From positions 1 through 64,000 of the forward strand of contig DASRVH010000050.1 of NCBI GenBank assembly GCA_035655155.1: a stretch of DNA of 64,000 bases. The letters run 5' to 3'. The notes beneath the pieces are model-generated. The model was not told the DNA's origin. It searched no databases and was given only the letters and a program-made list of their open reading frames with translations. The translations under genes and the position numbers were made by a program. Numbering within the stretch: position 1 is the stretch's first letter; every line of letters starts with the position of its first letter. Shown piece by piece: positions 41,451-50,035 of this stretch. This DNA comes from Lentisalinibacter sp035655155. Lineage in GTDB: Bacteria; Pseudomonadota; Gammaproteobacteria; Steroidobacterales; Woeseiaceae.

Positions 41451-42413
41451 TTGATCATCGTCACCGGCGGCGCCGGGTTCATCGGTTCCAATCTGGTGCG
41501 CGGGCTGAACCGCGCCACCGGCGAGGACATCCTGGTGGTCGACGACCTGACCGACGGCCACAAGTTCGAAAATCTCGCCGACCTGGACGTGGCCGACTAC
41601 ATGGACAAGGACGAGTTCATGGCGAAGCTGGAGACCGGCGGCTACCGGCGCCGGGTCTCGGCGGTGTTCCATCAGGGCGCCTGCGCCACCACCACCGAGT
41701 GGGACGGCCGCTACATGATGGAGAACAACTTCCGTTACTCCCGCGAGCTGCTGCGCGACTGTCTGCGCCACAACACGCCGTTCATCTATGCTTCGTCGGC
41801 GGCCGTCTACGGCGCCGGTCCCGGCTTCAGCGAGACGGCGGAGCACGAGCGTCCGCTGAACGTGTACGGTTACTCCAAGCTCCTGTTCGACAACTACGTG
41901 CGCCGCCTGCTGCCGGAGGCGGGCAGCCAGATCGTGGGCCTGCGGTATTTCAACGTCTACGGGCCGCGCGAGCAGCACAAGGGCGGCATGGCGAGCGTGG
42001 CCTGGCATTTCCACAACCAGGTGGCGGAGTCCGGCGAGGCGCGTCTGTTCGAGGGCAGCGACGGCTACGGGCCCGGCGAGCAGGAGCGGGATTTCGTTTT
42101 CGTGGACGACATCGTCGACGTCAACCTCTGGTTCCTGCAGCACCCGGAGGTGAGCGGCATTTACAACGCAGGCACCGGTCGGGCCCAGACGTTCAACGAC
42201 GTGGCCCGCGCCGTCATCGACTGGCACGGGCGCGGCGACATCCGCTACATCCCGTTCCCGGCCGGCCTGAAAGAGGCCTACCAGAGCTATACCCAGGCAG
42301 ACCTGACGCGGCTGCGCGCGGCCGGCTACAGCGGCGAGTTCCGGCCGGTGCAGGCCGGCGTCCCGGCGTACCTCGACCGTCTCCGCGCGCCTTCGGAGGG
42401 CGGCTCTGGCTGA
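41451..42413 (+). CDS. hldD: ADP-L-glycero-D-manno-heptose 6-epimerase
   Basis: The 320-residue extended SDR epimerises ADP-D-glycero- to ADP-L-glycero-D-manno-heptose for LPS inner core. TGGAGFIGSN binds NADP, YGYSK (Tyr139, Lys143) is the catalytic pair, and the family-specific KFENLADLDVADYMDKDEF follows beta-2. It starts with TTG at 41451, supported by GGGGAGGTG seven bases upstream. It lies between a CHCC zinc gene and waaF in the same direction, so the heptose activation and transfer steps are probably co-transcribed. Confidence 0.95.
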   Translation: MIIVTGGAGFIGSNLVRGLNRATGEDILVVDDLTDGHKFENLADLDVADYMDKDEFMAKLETGGYRRRVSAVFHQGACATTTEWDGRYMMENNFRYSRELLRDCLRHNTPFIYASSAAVYGAGPGFSETAEHERPLNVYGYSKLLFDNYVRRLLPEAGSQIVGLRYFNVYGPREQHKGGMASVAWHFHNQVAESGEARLFEGSDGYGPGEQERDFVFVDDIVDVNLWFLQHPEVSGIYNAGTGRAQTFNDVARAVIDWHGRGDIRYIPFPAGLKEAYQSYTQADLTRLRAAGYSGEFRPVQAGVPAYLDRLRAPSEGGSG

Positions 42414-42422
42414 GGCGCCCCA

Positions 42423-42458
42423 GGATCCCCAGGGTTTCCTGGGTCCCCAGGGTCCCGT
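42423..42458. repeat. Four 9-bp tandem repeats at the waaF ribosome site
   Basis: ggatcccca, gggtttcct, gggtcccca, gggtcccgt run directly into the GTG start of waaF at 42457. The Shine-Dalgarno, if any (AGGGT), lies inside the last units, so copy-number change would alter the distance between hldD stop and waaF start. Confidence 0.8.
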
Positions 42459-43452
42459 GCTGATCGTCGGTCCCTCCTGGGTGGGCGACATGGTCATGGC
42501 CCAGTCCCTGTTCCGGCTGCTCGCCGCACGCCACCCGGGCGTCGCCCTCGACGTGCTGGCGCCGGGCTGGTCGCTGCCCATCCTCGCGCGGATGCCCGAA
42601 GTCCGCGACGCGATCGAGATGCCGGCCGGCCACGGAGAGCTGCACCTGGGCGGACGGCGCCGCCTCGGCCGCGCGCTGCGCGAGCGCGGTTACGCGCAGG
42701 CCGTCGTCCTGCCCCGGTCGCTGAAGGCGGCGCTCGTGCCCTGGTTCGCCCGCATTCCGCGGCGCACCGGTTTCCGCGGCGAACACCGCTACGGCCTCAT
42801 CAACGACATGCGGCCCTTCGACGCCACCGTGCTGGACCAGACGGTGAAGCGATTCGTAGCCCTCGGCCTCGAGCCGGGCGAGCCGTTGCCCGACGTGCTG
42901 CCAAGGCCGCGCCTGCCGGTGGACGCCCGGCGCCAGGCCCGCGCTCTCGAGCGGCTGGGGCTGGATCCGGCGGCGGAGCCGGTCGCGTTCATGCCGGGCG
43001 CGGAGTACGGTCCGGCCAAGTGCTGGCCGCTGGAGTATTTCGCCGAGTTGGCAGCGCGGCTCGCCGATCGGGGCCGCGCCGTCTGGGTGTTCGGCTCGGC
43101 GAAGGACGCCGCGGCGGCGCGAGCCATCGCCGGCGCCGCGCCGGTGCAGGACCTGTGCGGAAGGACGAGTCTGGAGGAGGCCATCGATCTTCTCGCGGCC
43201 TGCCGCGCCGGCGTCACCAACGACTCCGGGCTGATGCACGTCGCGGCCGCGGTCGGCCTGCCGGTGGCCGCACTGTACGGCTCGTCGTCGCCGGCCTTTA
43301 CGCCGCCGCTGACGGAGCGGGCGGTCGTGCACTATCTGGGTCTGGACTGCAGCCCCTGCTTCGAGCGGGAGTGCCCGCTGGGCCACTTTCGCTGCATGCG
43401 GGAGATCACGCCGGCGGACGTGCTGGCGTCGCTCGACGAACTCGCCGCCTAG
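42457..43452 (+). CDS. waaF: ADP-heptose:LPS heptosyltransferase II
   Basis: The 331-residue GT9 glycosyltransferase adds the second heptose to the LPS inner core. It opens with VLIVGPSWVGDMVMAQSLFRL, the WaaF hallmark, and has GAEYGPAKCWPLEYFAELA and NDSGLMHVAAAVGLPVAALYG in the C-terminal half. The GTG at 42457 fits the usual WaaF N-terminus; upstream frame is open but made of tandem repeats. It follows hldD by 43 nt. Its stop shares CTAG with that of the convergent waaC-like gene. Confidence 0.94.
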   Translation: MLIVGPSWVGDMVMAQSLFRLLAARHPGVALDVLAPGWSLPILARMPEVRDAIEMPAGHGELHLGGRRRLGRALRERGYAQAVVLPRSLKAALVPWFARIPRRTGFRGEHRYGLINDMRPFDATVLDQTVKRFVALGLEPGEPLPDVLPRPRLPVDARRQARALERLGLDPAAEPVAFMPGAEYGPAKCWPLEYFAELAARLADRGRAVWVFGSAKDAAAARAIAGAAPVQDLCGRTSLEEAIDLLAACRAGVTNDSGLMHVAAAVGLPVAALYGSSSPAFTPPLTERAVVHYLGLDCSPCFERECPLGHFRCMREITPADVLASLDELAA

Positions 43453-44528
43453 GTGCCCGCCACCGCGCCGCCCAGCACCTCGTCCAGCCGCGCCTCCACC
43501 GCATCGGCCCGGATCAGCTCCATGGCGGCCGGGTCGCGCACCCGTCGACCCCAGGCGATCGCGCTCACCGGCCTGCCGAATTCCCGCCGCACCGCTTCCG
43601 GATAGGCATTCACGACCAGGTGGCGACTCAGATACGGGCCGGTACGGTCCGGATTGGAGGTGGCGTAGAGCCCGATCACGGGCGTGGCCGCGGCCGTGGC
43701 CATGTGGGCGGGTCCCGAGTCCGGGCACACGACGACGGCGGCGCGGCGAATCAGCGCGAACAGCTGTTTCAAGGTGCTGGCGCCCACCAGGTTGACGGGC
43801 TTGTTGGCCGCCGCGGCGGTGATCGCCTCGCCGTATTCCCTCTCCAGCGCCGTCGGGCCGCCGGTGATCACGGTGCGGGCGCCGTGGCGCTCGGCCGCAT
43901 GATCGACGAGCCGCGCGTAGTTCGCCACGCTCCAGTTCCGGTAATTGCGGGCTCTCTGGGAGCTGCACGGGCTGAGCAGCATCCAGGGCCGACCGGCAGG
44001 CAGGTGCCCCGCCGCGTATTCCCGGTCGGCATCGGAGACCGGTATGTCCCAGGCCAGGTGGCGTTCCGTCACGCCCAGGTACTCGGTGAAGCCGAACAGG
44101 CCGTCCATGACGTGCTCGCGGGGCCGGTGCGGGATGCGTTCGTCGGAGACCAGCCACTGGAAGTCCCGCGCCCGCTCCCGGTCGAAGCCGATGCGCCGCC
44201 GTGCCGGGATCAGGCGGCTCACGGCGTTGGCGCGCAGCGAGGCGTGCATCATCAGCAGCGTGTCGAAGCGACGTCCGGCGAGACGGTGCCTGAGTGCCCG
44301 GTAGCCGGCCACGCCGGCCGACTTGTCGAAGGTGATAAACTCGAACTCCGGGATGTCCGCCATCAGCGACGCTTCGGTGCGGCCGATCACCCACGTGATG
44401 GCCGTCTCGGGCCAGGCGGCTTTCAGCGTCCGCAGCACCGGCAGGGTGTGGCAGGTGTCACCTATCGCGGACAGGCGCACGGCGCAGAGCGAGCCGGGCG
44501 GGGCGCTGTTGTCTATGGGATTCGCCAA
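43449..44528 (-). CDS. GT9 heptosyltransferase, WaaC-like
   Basis: The protein, about 359 residues long, is a glycosyltransferase family 9 member with RLSAIGDTCHTLPVLRTLK at the N-terminus and CPDSGPAHMATAAATPVIGLYA in the C-terminal half. It probably transfers the first heptose to Kdo, or another core heptose. It is convergent with waaF and divergent from kdkA. The start is uncertain: no ATG fits the conserved opening; TTG at 44528 or GTG at 44480 are options, and TTG is listed because heptosyltransferases need a few residues before RLSAIGD. If TTG is right, the 5' end overlaps kdkA's candidate ATG by 14 nt. Confidence 0.85.
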   Translation of the reverse strand: MANPIDNSAPPGSLCAVRLSAIGDTCHTLPVLRTLKAAWPETAITWVIGRTEASLMADIPEFEFITFDKSAGVAGYRALRHRLAGRRFDTLLMMHASLRANAVSRLIPARRRIGFDRERARDFQWLVSDERIPHRPREHVMDGLFGFTEYLGVTERHLAWDIPVSDADREYAAGHLPAGRPWMLLSPCSSQRARNYRNWSVANYARLVDHAAERHGARTVITGGPTALEREYGEAITAAAANKPVNLVGASTLKQLFALIRRAAVVVCPDSGPAHMATAAATPVIGLYATSNPDRTGPYLSRHLVVNAYPEAVRREFGRPVSAIAWGRRVRDPAAMELIRADAVEARLDEVLGGAVAGT

Positions 44529-45291
44529 TACCTCGGAGCCGACTAGCGTGGAAGAGAGGATCCTGCCCACCGCGGACGGCGCCATCCTATACGATCCCCG
44601 TATCTTCAACCACTTCGAGCCGGACTGGCTGGAACCCGACGCCTGGCACGCCCGGCACGACGTGCCCGATGCGCCCGGTCGGGGCGCGGTACGGTTCGTC
44701 ACCGGCGAGGCGGGCGACTTCGCGCTGCGCCACTATCGCCGCGGCGGGATGGTGGGCCGCGTGCTCGACGACGAGTTCCTGTGGCTGGGACAGGCGGCCA
44801 CGCGCCCCTTCCGCGAGTTCCGGCTGCTCGCCGGCCTGGCGGCGGCCGGCCTGCCCGTGCCGGCGCCGGCGGCCGCGGGCTATCGACGCAGCGGCGGGAT
44901 CTACCGGGGCGACATCCTGACTCGCCGTCTGCCCGGCGTCCGTTCGCTGGCCGGCGTGCTCGGCGAACGCGATCTCGAGGCCGGCGAGTGGCGGCGCATC
45001 GGTGCCACCATCCGGCGCTTCCACGACGCGGGCGTCTGCCACGCGGACCTGAACGCGCACAACATACAACTGGGCGGGCAAGGCGCCGTCTGGCTGCTGG
45101 ACTTCGACCGGGGCCGCCTCCGCCGCCCGGGCGCCTGGCAGCGTCGCAACCTTGCACGGTTGCTGCGCTCGCTGGAGAAGCTCCGCGCGAACGTACCCGG
45201 ATTCCGCTACGGGGCCGGCGACTGGCGCGAGCTCGTCGCCGGCTACCGGGTCGGTCGCAGCACCGACCGAGCCGGGCAATCGCCCGGCTGA
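44515..45291 (+). CDS. kdkA: 3-deoxy-D-manno-octulosonic acid (Kdo) kinase
   Basis: The 258-residue protein of the KdkA/WaaP kinase fold adds phosphate to Kdo in the LPS inner core. It has the family blocks ALRHYRRGGMVGRVLDDEF, REFRLLAGLAAAGLPVPAP, CHADLNAHNIQ (catalytic loop) and WLLDFDRGRLR (metal-binding DFD). Its presence suggests a phosphorylated single-Kdo core as in Haemophilus or Vibrio. The start could be ATG 44515 or GTG 44548; the latter gives no overlap with the divergent heptosyltransferase. No clear ribosome site was found for either. Confidence 0.9.
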   Translation: MGFANTSEPTSVEERILPTADGAILYDPRIFNHFEPDWLEPDAWHARHDVPDAPGRGAVRFVTGEAGDFALRHYRRGGMVGRVLDDEFLWLGQAATRPFREFRLLAGLAAAGLPVPAPAAAGYRRSGGIYRGDILTRRLPGVRSLAGVLGERDLEAGEWRRIGATIRRFHDAGVCHADLNAHNIQLGGQGAVWLLDFDRGRLRRPGAWQRRNLARLLRSLEKLRANVPGFRYGAGDWRELVAGYRVGRSTDRAGQSPG

Positions 45292-45292
45292 T

Positions 45293-46201
45293 TCAGACGT
45301 TGTCGTAGTGCGACGGGTCGCCCTTGAAGCGGCGATGGATCCAGTAGTACTGATCGGGGGCCGCACGGGCATGGCGCTCCACCACGGCGTTCAGCCGCGC
45401 CGCATCGGCCACCTCGTCGCGGTCGGGAAAATCCTCGAGCGGGGGTTCCACGGTGACCCGGTAGCGTCCGTCCGCTTGCCGTCGTCCGATCACCGGCAGC
45501 ACCGCGGCGCCGCTCCGGGCGGCGAGCCGGGCCGGGCTGCCGGTGGTCGGCGCCGGCAGCCCGAAGAACGGCGCCATCACCGGCCGGTTGCCGGTCTGGG
45601 CCTGGTCCACCGCCATCCACAGCGTGCGGCCCCGCGCCAGTGCATCCAGGATGCCGCGCAGATCGAACTTCGAATAGACGTTGCCGACGGCACGCTGCCG
45701 GCCGCGGGTGAGCTGCCGGTCGAGGGCCGGGTAACCGAACGGCCGCTGGATGCCGTCGTAGTCGACGGCGAGACCCAGCAGCCGGCAGGCGAGGTCCATG
45801 GTGGTGAAATGCCCGGCGACCAGGATGACCGGTCGCGCAGCGACGGACTCGAGATGCTCCAGACCCTCCAGCGTGACCATCTTGCGCAGACGCCGGTCGC
45901 TCGCCCACCAGGCCATGCCGAGCTCCATCACGCCGATGCCGAGCGAACGGAAGTGACGGCGCAGCAGTTGCTGCCGCGCGTCGGCGGTGAGCTCGGGGAA
46001 GCACAGTTCCAGGTTCCGTGCCGCGATGCGGCGCCGGCTCCCGGCGAGGCGGAAGGCGGCCGCGCCGAGGCCGCGCCCCAGCAGCCGCTGTGCGCGCCAG
46101 GGCAGCAGCACCAGGGCGCGCTGTAGCGCGAGGGCCGCCCGGATCAGGGCCTCGCGGCCGCGCGACTCGCCTGCCGCGGATCGGGTGCCGGCGTCGTTCA
46201 T
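45293..46201 (-). CDS. Lipid A biosynthesis acyltransferase (LpxL/HtrB family)
   Basis: The 302-residue membrane-associated acyltransferase adds a secondary acyl chain to lipid A. The HFTTMD motif (His131, Asp136) is the HX4D catalytic site, and the following FGYPALDR and WMAVDQAQT regions match the lysophospholipid-acyltransferase-like family. GAGG lies about 9 nt before the ATG. It is convergent with kdkA and lies at the end of the LPS gene group. Which acyl position it modifies cannot be told. Confidence 0.92.
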   Translation of the reverse strand: MNDAGTRSAAGESRGREALIRAALALQRALVLLPWRAQRLLGRGLGAAAFRLAGSRRRIAARNLELCFPELTADARQQLLRRHFRSLGIGVMELGMAWWASDRRLRKMVTLEGLEHLESVAARPVILVAGHFTTMDLACRLLGLAVDYDGIQRPFGYPALDRQLTRGRQRAVGNVYSKFDLRGILDALARGRTLWMAVDQAQTGNRPVMAPFFGLPAPTTGSPARLAARSGAAVLPVIGRRQADGRYRVTVEPPLEDFPDRDEVADAARLNAVVERHARAAPDQYYWIHRRFKGDPSHYDNV

Positions 46202-46364
46202 CGGGAAAACCTCGGTGCGGCGAAGGACATGACTGCGGAATTGTAGCGCCGACGGCGGGTCATACTCGGGCTCCGGCGCTTGAATCGGCTGCCGGCGGAC
46301 CCATTATCGATCGTTCTGCAGGGGTCTGCAGAGCATTGGGCTGGTACTGCCAGGAGTAGTGCAT

Positions 46365-47246
46365 ATGAAGAGAATCCTGTTGTTCGTGGCGACCAACGTC
46401 GCGGTGCTGGCCGTCATCAGCATCGTATTCCGGGTCTTCGGCCTGGAGAGCATCGTCTCGGAGACGGGTGGGTTGAACCTGACCTCGCTGCTGATTTTCT
46501 CGGCGGTGATCGGCTTTGCCGGCTCGTTCATCTCTCTCGCCATCTCGAAGAAAGTGGCGCTCTGGACCACCGGCGCGAAGGTCATTACTCAGCCGTCGAA
46601 CTCCAGGGAGTCCTGGCTGCTCGCCACCGTGCAGAACCAGGCCGGCCGTGCCGGCATCGGCATGCCGGACGTGGCGATCTACGACGCGCCCGAGGTGAAC
46701 GCGTTCGCCACCGGCATGAGCCGCAACAAGGCGCTGGTCGCGGTCAGCACCGGCCTGCTGCAAAACATGAATCAGGCCGAGGCGGAGGCCGTGCTCGCCC
46801 ACGAAGTCTCCCACGTCGCCAACGGCGACATGGTGACGATGACGCTGCTGCAGGGCGTGCTGAACACCTTCGTGATCTTTCTCTCGCGGGTGGTCGGTTT
46901 CTTCGTGGACCGGGTCGTGTTCCGCAACGAGCAGGGCGCTGGAATCGGCTTCTTCCTCACCAGCCTGGTGGCTCAGATCGTCTTCGGCATCCTGGCGACG
47001 ATCATCGTGCACTGGTTCTCGCGGCGGCGGGAATTCCGCGCGGACGCGGGCGGCGCCGAGCTGGCCGGCCGGGACAAAATGGTGGCAGCGCTCGAGAAGC
47101 TGCGCGCGACCTACGAGCCGACCGAACTGCCGAGGCAGCTGTCGGCCTTCGGCATCGCCGGTCTGGGTGCGCACGGACTGAAGAAGCTGTTCATGACTCA
47201 TCCGCCGCTGGAGGCGCGCATCAACGCGCTGAAGGCCGGCGGCTGA
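46365..47246 (+). CDS. htpX: Membrane zinc protease HtpX
   Basis: The 293-residue heat-shock endopeptidase degrades misfolded membrane proteins. The zinc site is HEVSH (146-150), with two N-terminal and two internal transmembrane helices, and the conserved SRNKALVAVSTGLL segment. Start at 46365: CAGGAG lies 8 nt upstream; a GTG two codons earlier is too close to it. It ends with a UUCG-loop terminator and is a single-gene unit. Confidence 0.96.
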   Translation: MKRILLFVATNVAVLAVISIVFRVFGLESIVSETGGLNLTSLLIFSAVIGFAGSFISLAISKKVALWTTGAKVITQPSNSRESWLLATVQNQAGRAGIGMPDVAIYDAPEVNAFATGMSRNKALVAVSTGLLQNMNQAEAEAVLAHEVSHVANGDMVTMTLLQGVLNTFVIFLSRVVGFFVDRVVFRNEQGAGIGFFLTSLVAQIVFGILATIIVHWFSRRREFRADAGGAELAGRDKMVAALEKLRATYEPTELPRQLSAFGIAGLGAHGLKKLFMTHPPLEARINALKAGG

Positions 47247-47298
47247 GGGCCGGCCGGATGCGGTTTTCGCGATCGCGTACAACAATGGGGTATGTACG

Positions 47299-47325
47299 GG
47301 GCAGGCTTCGGCCTGCCCTTTTCTT
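47299..47325 (+). terminator. Terminator of htpX
   Basis: GGGCAGGC (47299-47306), a TTCG loop, GCCTGCCC (47311-47318) and TTTTCTTT. Confidence 0.92.
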
Positions 47326-47350
47326 TGCGTGACCCGCGGGGAACGGACCG

Positions 47351-48802
47351 CTACTGATCCTGGTCGTCCGCGCCGACCCCCGGGGCATCGGCCTCCCCGG
47401 CCGGGTCTTCGCCGGCACTCCCGTCGCCGGGCGATGCCGACGCCACCGACGCTTCCTCGGCAGACTCCCCGGCGGCGGCCGGAGACTCGTCGGCAGGGCC
47501 GGCACTGCCGGCACCTTCCGCACTGTCGGCGCTGCCGCCGGCTGCCGCCGGGGCGGCTTCGGCGGTCTTCGGCTCGGGCCGCGGCAGCCCGATGTGGAAC
47601 GCGGCGTAGCCGGGCATGACCACCTGATTCAGCGCCATGCCGATCACCCGTCCGTTCGTCGGCGCATAGATGTTTGTCCTGGCGTTGGTAATGGGATCGG
47701 TGATCGTGCCGAGCAGATCGCCGGCGTTCACCCGCCGGCCCAGATCCACTTCCGACAGGAGAATGCCGCCCCGGTTGGCCCTTACCCAGGTGGAGCGGTA
47801 GTACACGGGCTCCGGCTCGCCCCACAGGCTCACCTTGCGCACCATGCCCAGAGTATTCAGCAGAGTCTCGATGCCCTTCACCCCGTGGTTGACCTCCTCG
47901 GTCTCCAGACGGGAAGGCCCGCCGGCCTCCAGCGTCACCGTCGGGATGCCCGCGTCCGTCGCCGCCTGGCGCAGCGTGCCGTCGGCCGGGATGCTGTTGA
48001 TGATCACCGTGGCGCCGAAGCCCTGGGTCAGAGTGACCACACCCGGGTCGCGCAGGTCGGCGCGCAGCTGCGGCAGGTTGGCCCGGTCGAAGGAGCCGGT
48101 GTGCAGATCCACCAGGGCGTCACAGTGCCGCACGATGCTGGTGAAGAAAGAGTGGGCGATTCGCGAGGCCGCGCTGCCGTCCGGGTTGCCGGGGAAATAG
48201 CGGTTCAGATCGCGGCGGTCCGGCAGGTAACGCGAGCCGCGGCGGAACGCCTGCAGATTCACGATGGGCACGCCGATGACCGCGCCGGAGAGTTTCTGCG
48301 GGTCCAGGTCGTGCAGCACCCGGCGCACGATCTCGATGCCGTTCAGCTCGTCCCCGTGCACCGCCGCGGTGAGGCACAGCACCGGGCCCGGATAGCGGCC
48401 GTTCATCACCAGCACCGGCGTGTCCACCGGGATGCCCTCGAAAAGTTCCGTGGCCGACCAGGACAGGCGCTGGTAGCTGGCCGGCGGCACCGCGCTGCCG
48501 AGAACCTCGAGCGCCTTGGCATCGGATTCCCGGGCCCGGCCCCACTCCACCGGCTCCAGCGTGGTCAGGGGGCGCTCGGCCTGCGGCCGTTCCCTCGCCG
48601 CCGCTTCGGGTTCGCCGTCGTCATGCTGCTCGCGGGCATCCTCCGGGTTGTCCACCACCTCTTCGGTGGCGCCTATGCCCGGGCCTATACCCGGACCGGC
48701 GACGGCGACGCCTGCGACCGCCAGCAGCAGGCCGGCCGCCGCCGCAATGGCGGCGGCGAAGGCGGTGCGCCTGTTGTCCATCTCGGTATCCATAGTCGAC
48801 AT
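47351..48802 (-). CDS. Exported succinylglutamate desuccinylase/aspartoacylase-like protein
   Basis: The 483-residue zinc hydrolase of the M14/AstE-aspartoacylase group has the zinc ligands of HGDELNG and DLHTG, with the typical RDLNRYFPG between them. A signal-anchor helix (about residues 12-35) puts the domain outside the cytoplasm, unusual for true AstE. A barrel-like region (residues 360-410, ILLSEVDLGRRVNAGDLLG) resembles a biotinyl/lipoyl fold. The last 70 residues are a low-complexity Ala/Gly/Glu/Asp tail. The substrate is unknown; an N-acylated amino acid or a cell-wall peptide is possible. ATG 48802 is chosen, but its ribosome site is weak. Confidence 0.85.
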   Translation of the reverse strand: MSTMDTEMDNRRTAFAAAIAAAAGLLLAVAGVAVAGPGIGPGIGATEEVVDNPEDAREQHDDGEPEAAARERPQAERPLTTLEPVEWGRARESDAKALEVLGSAVPPASYQRLSWSATELFEGIPVDTPVLVMNGRYPGPVLCLTAAVHGDELNGIEIVRRVLHDLDPQKLSGAVIGVPIVNLQAFRRGSRYLPDRRDLNRYFPGNPDGSAASRIAHSFFTSIVRHCDALVDLHTGSFDRANLPQLRADLRDPGVVTLTQGFGATVIINSIPADGTLRQAATDAGIPTVTLEAGGPSRLETEEVNHGVKGIETLLNTLGMVRKVSLWGEPEPVYYRSTWVRANRGGILLSEVDLGRRVNAGDLLGTITDPITNARTNIYAPTNGRVIGMALNQVVMPGYAAFHIGLPRPEPKTAEAAPAAAGGSADSAEGAGSAGPADESPAAAGESAEEASVASASPGDGSAGEDPAGEADAPGVGADDQDQ

Positions 48803-49028
48803 CCGGCGGCCTGTAGTGCGACCAATAGTCCGGCCAATTTCCCGCGGGCTACGGTCCTCTGCTTCGGCAGACGCGGCGGCCCGGGGTTCCCCTGCACAGG
48901 GAGCCGCCGCCCGCAAGGTTACGTAAACTATACGGAAACCGACAGCGAATCTGTGACCTGTTCTCGATATGCCGGATTTCGCTCTTTCTATCATCGATGG
49001 CATTGCCGCCGCCCGGAGGTCGCCCGCC

Positions 49029-49514
49029 ATGCGCCGTGCCCTGCAGATCCTGTCGCTGCTCCTCCTGCCGCTGCTCGCCGGCTGCAACGGTTTCAATACC
49101 GACGCCGACGACAAGGCCCTCGTCCGCGGCTATCTGCAGACGCTCGTCGTCGGGGGCCGCTGGGAGGACTGGGACCGGTACTTCGCGCCCGGCGCCACGG
49201 TGAACGGCTCCCGCCATGCCCGCGAGGTGCTTTCCTCGATCGGGCGCGGCCTGCACGGCGCGTTCCCGGACCTGGAGCTGGAAGTGCTGGAGCAGGTCGC
49301 TGAGGACGGGCGTGTGGCCACCCGGATACGCTTCACCGGCACACACGAAGGCGTCTTCGATGCGACGCCGCCGACCGGCGCCCGGGTGAGCTTCGAGGGC
49401 CTCCTGCTGGACCGGATCGAGGACGGCCGCATCGTCGAGAGCCGGCAGCAACTGGACATGCTCGGGCTGAGCCGCCGGGTGAAGGGCATCGCCGCAGGCC
49501 GGGGCGGCGGCTGA
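49029..49514 (+). CDS. SnoaL/NTF2-like lipoprotein
   Basis: The 161-residue protein has a lipoprotein signal (LLAGC near residues 16-20) and a single SnoaL/NTF2-like domain: DKALVRGYLQTLVVGGRWEDWDRYFAPG, GLHGAFPDLELEVLEQVAEDGRVATRIRFTGTH and EDGRIVESRQQLDMLGL are typical of this cone-shaped fold. These proteins act as small isomerases or ligand binders; no catalytic residues can be named. GGAGG decides the start at 49029. Its stop overlaps the next ATG (TGATG), indicating coupling. Confidence 0.85.
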   Translation: MRRALQILSLLLLPLLAGCNGFNTDADDKALVRGYLQTLVVGGRWEDWDRYFAPGATVNGSRHAREVLSSIGRGLHGAFPDLELEVLEQVAEDGRVATRIRFTGTHEGVFDATPPTGARVSFEGLLLDRIEDGRIVESRQQLDMLGLSRRVKGIAAGRGGG

Positions 49515-49942
49515 TGTTCGGCCACTGGTCGCTGGTGCCGCCCGTCGTACTGCTCGTGGCGGCGGCCCTCGTGATCCTCGAGGCGGAGGACTACGGCCCG
49601 CACGCGGTGCCGAATCTGCTGCCCCCGGCGCTGACGCTCGCGCTCCTGCTCTACACCCTGGCGCGTGCCGGCTGGCGCTGGCGGGAGGCGGATCGGCGCT
49701 GGCTGCTGGGGGTCGCCGGTTTCGCCGTCCCGGCGCTGGGGCTCTCTCTCTACCTGCACCTCGGGCTGATGCTGGACTGGGGTGGCATGGCGAGCCGCGC
49801 CCGCACGCCGGAACTCCTGTTTCGCTTCCTGCCTTACTACACGACGGGCGCCGGCGCGATCGGGTTCGCCATCGGTTGGATCATCGGCCGCAACCTGGAT
49901 GGCGGGCACCGGGCGCCGCGCGGAGGCCGACGGCAGGAATGA
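49514..49942 (+). CDS. Four-helix membrane protein of unknown function
   Basis: The 142-residue protein has about four hydrophobic segments (near residues 6-22, 34-50, 63-85 and 107-125) and a short basic tail. I do not recognise a family. The start codon overlaps the SnoaL-like stop by 1 nt, so it is co-translated with that lipoprotein. Confidence 0.7.
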   Translation: MFGHWSLVPPVVLLVAAALVILEAEDYGPHAVPNLLPPALTLALLLYTLARAGWRWREADRRWLLGVAGFAVPALGLSLYLHLGLMLDWGGMASRARTPELLFRFLPYYTTGAGAIGFAIGWIIGRNLDGGHRAPRGGRRQE

Positions 49943-49949
49943 GACGTGT

Positions 49950-49978
49950 TTGTCTGTTGCCGCCGCCGGCATTAGCAT
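49950..49978 (+). promoter_or_regulatory. Promoter of the L,D-transpeptidase gene
   Basis: TTGTCT (49950-49955)-N17-TAGCAT (49973-49978); the predicted start is about 50 nt before the ATG at 50036, which has its own Shine-Dalgarno. Confidence 0.45.
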
Positions 49979-50035
49979 AATCTCCGCCCTGGGGCCGGAC
50001 GTGTGGTGGCTATGAGCGGGACGAGAGGACACAGA

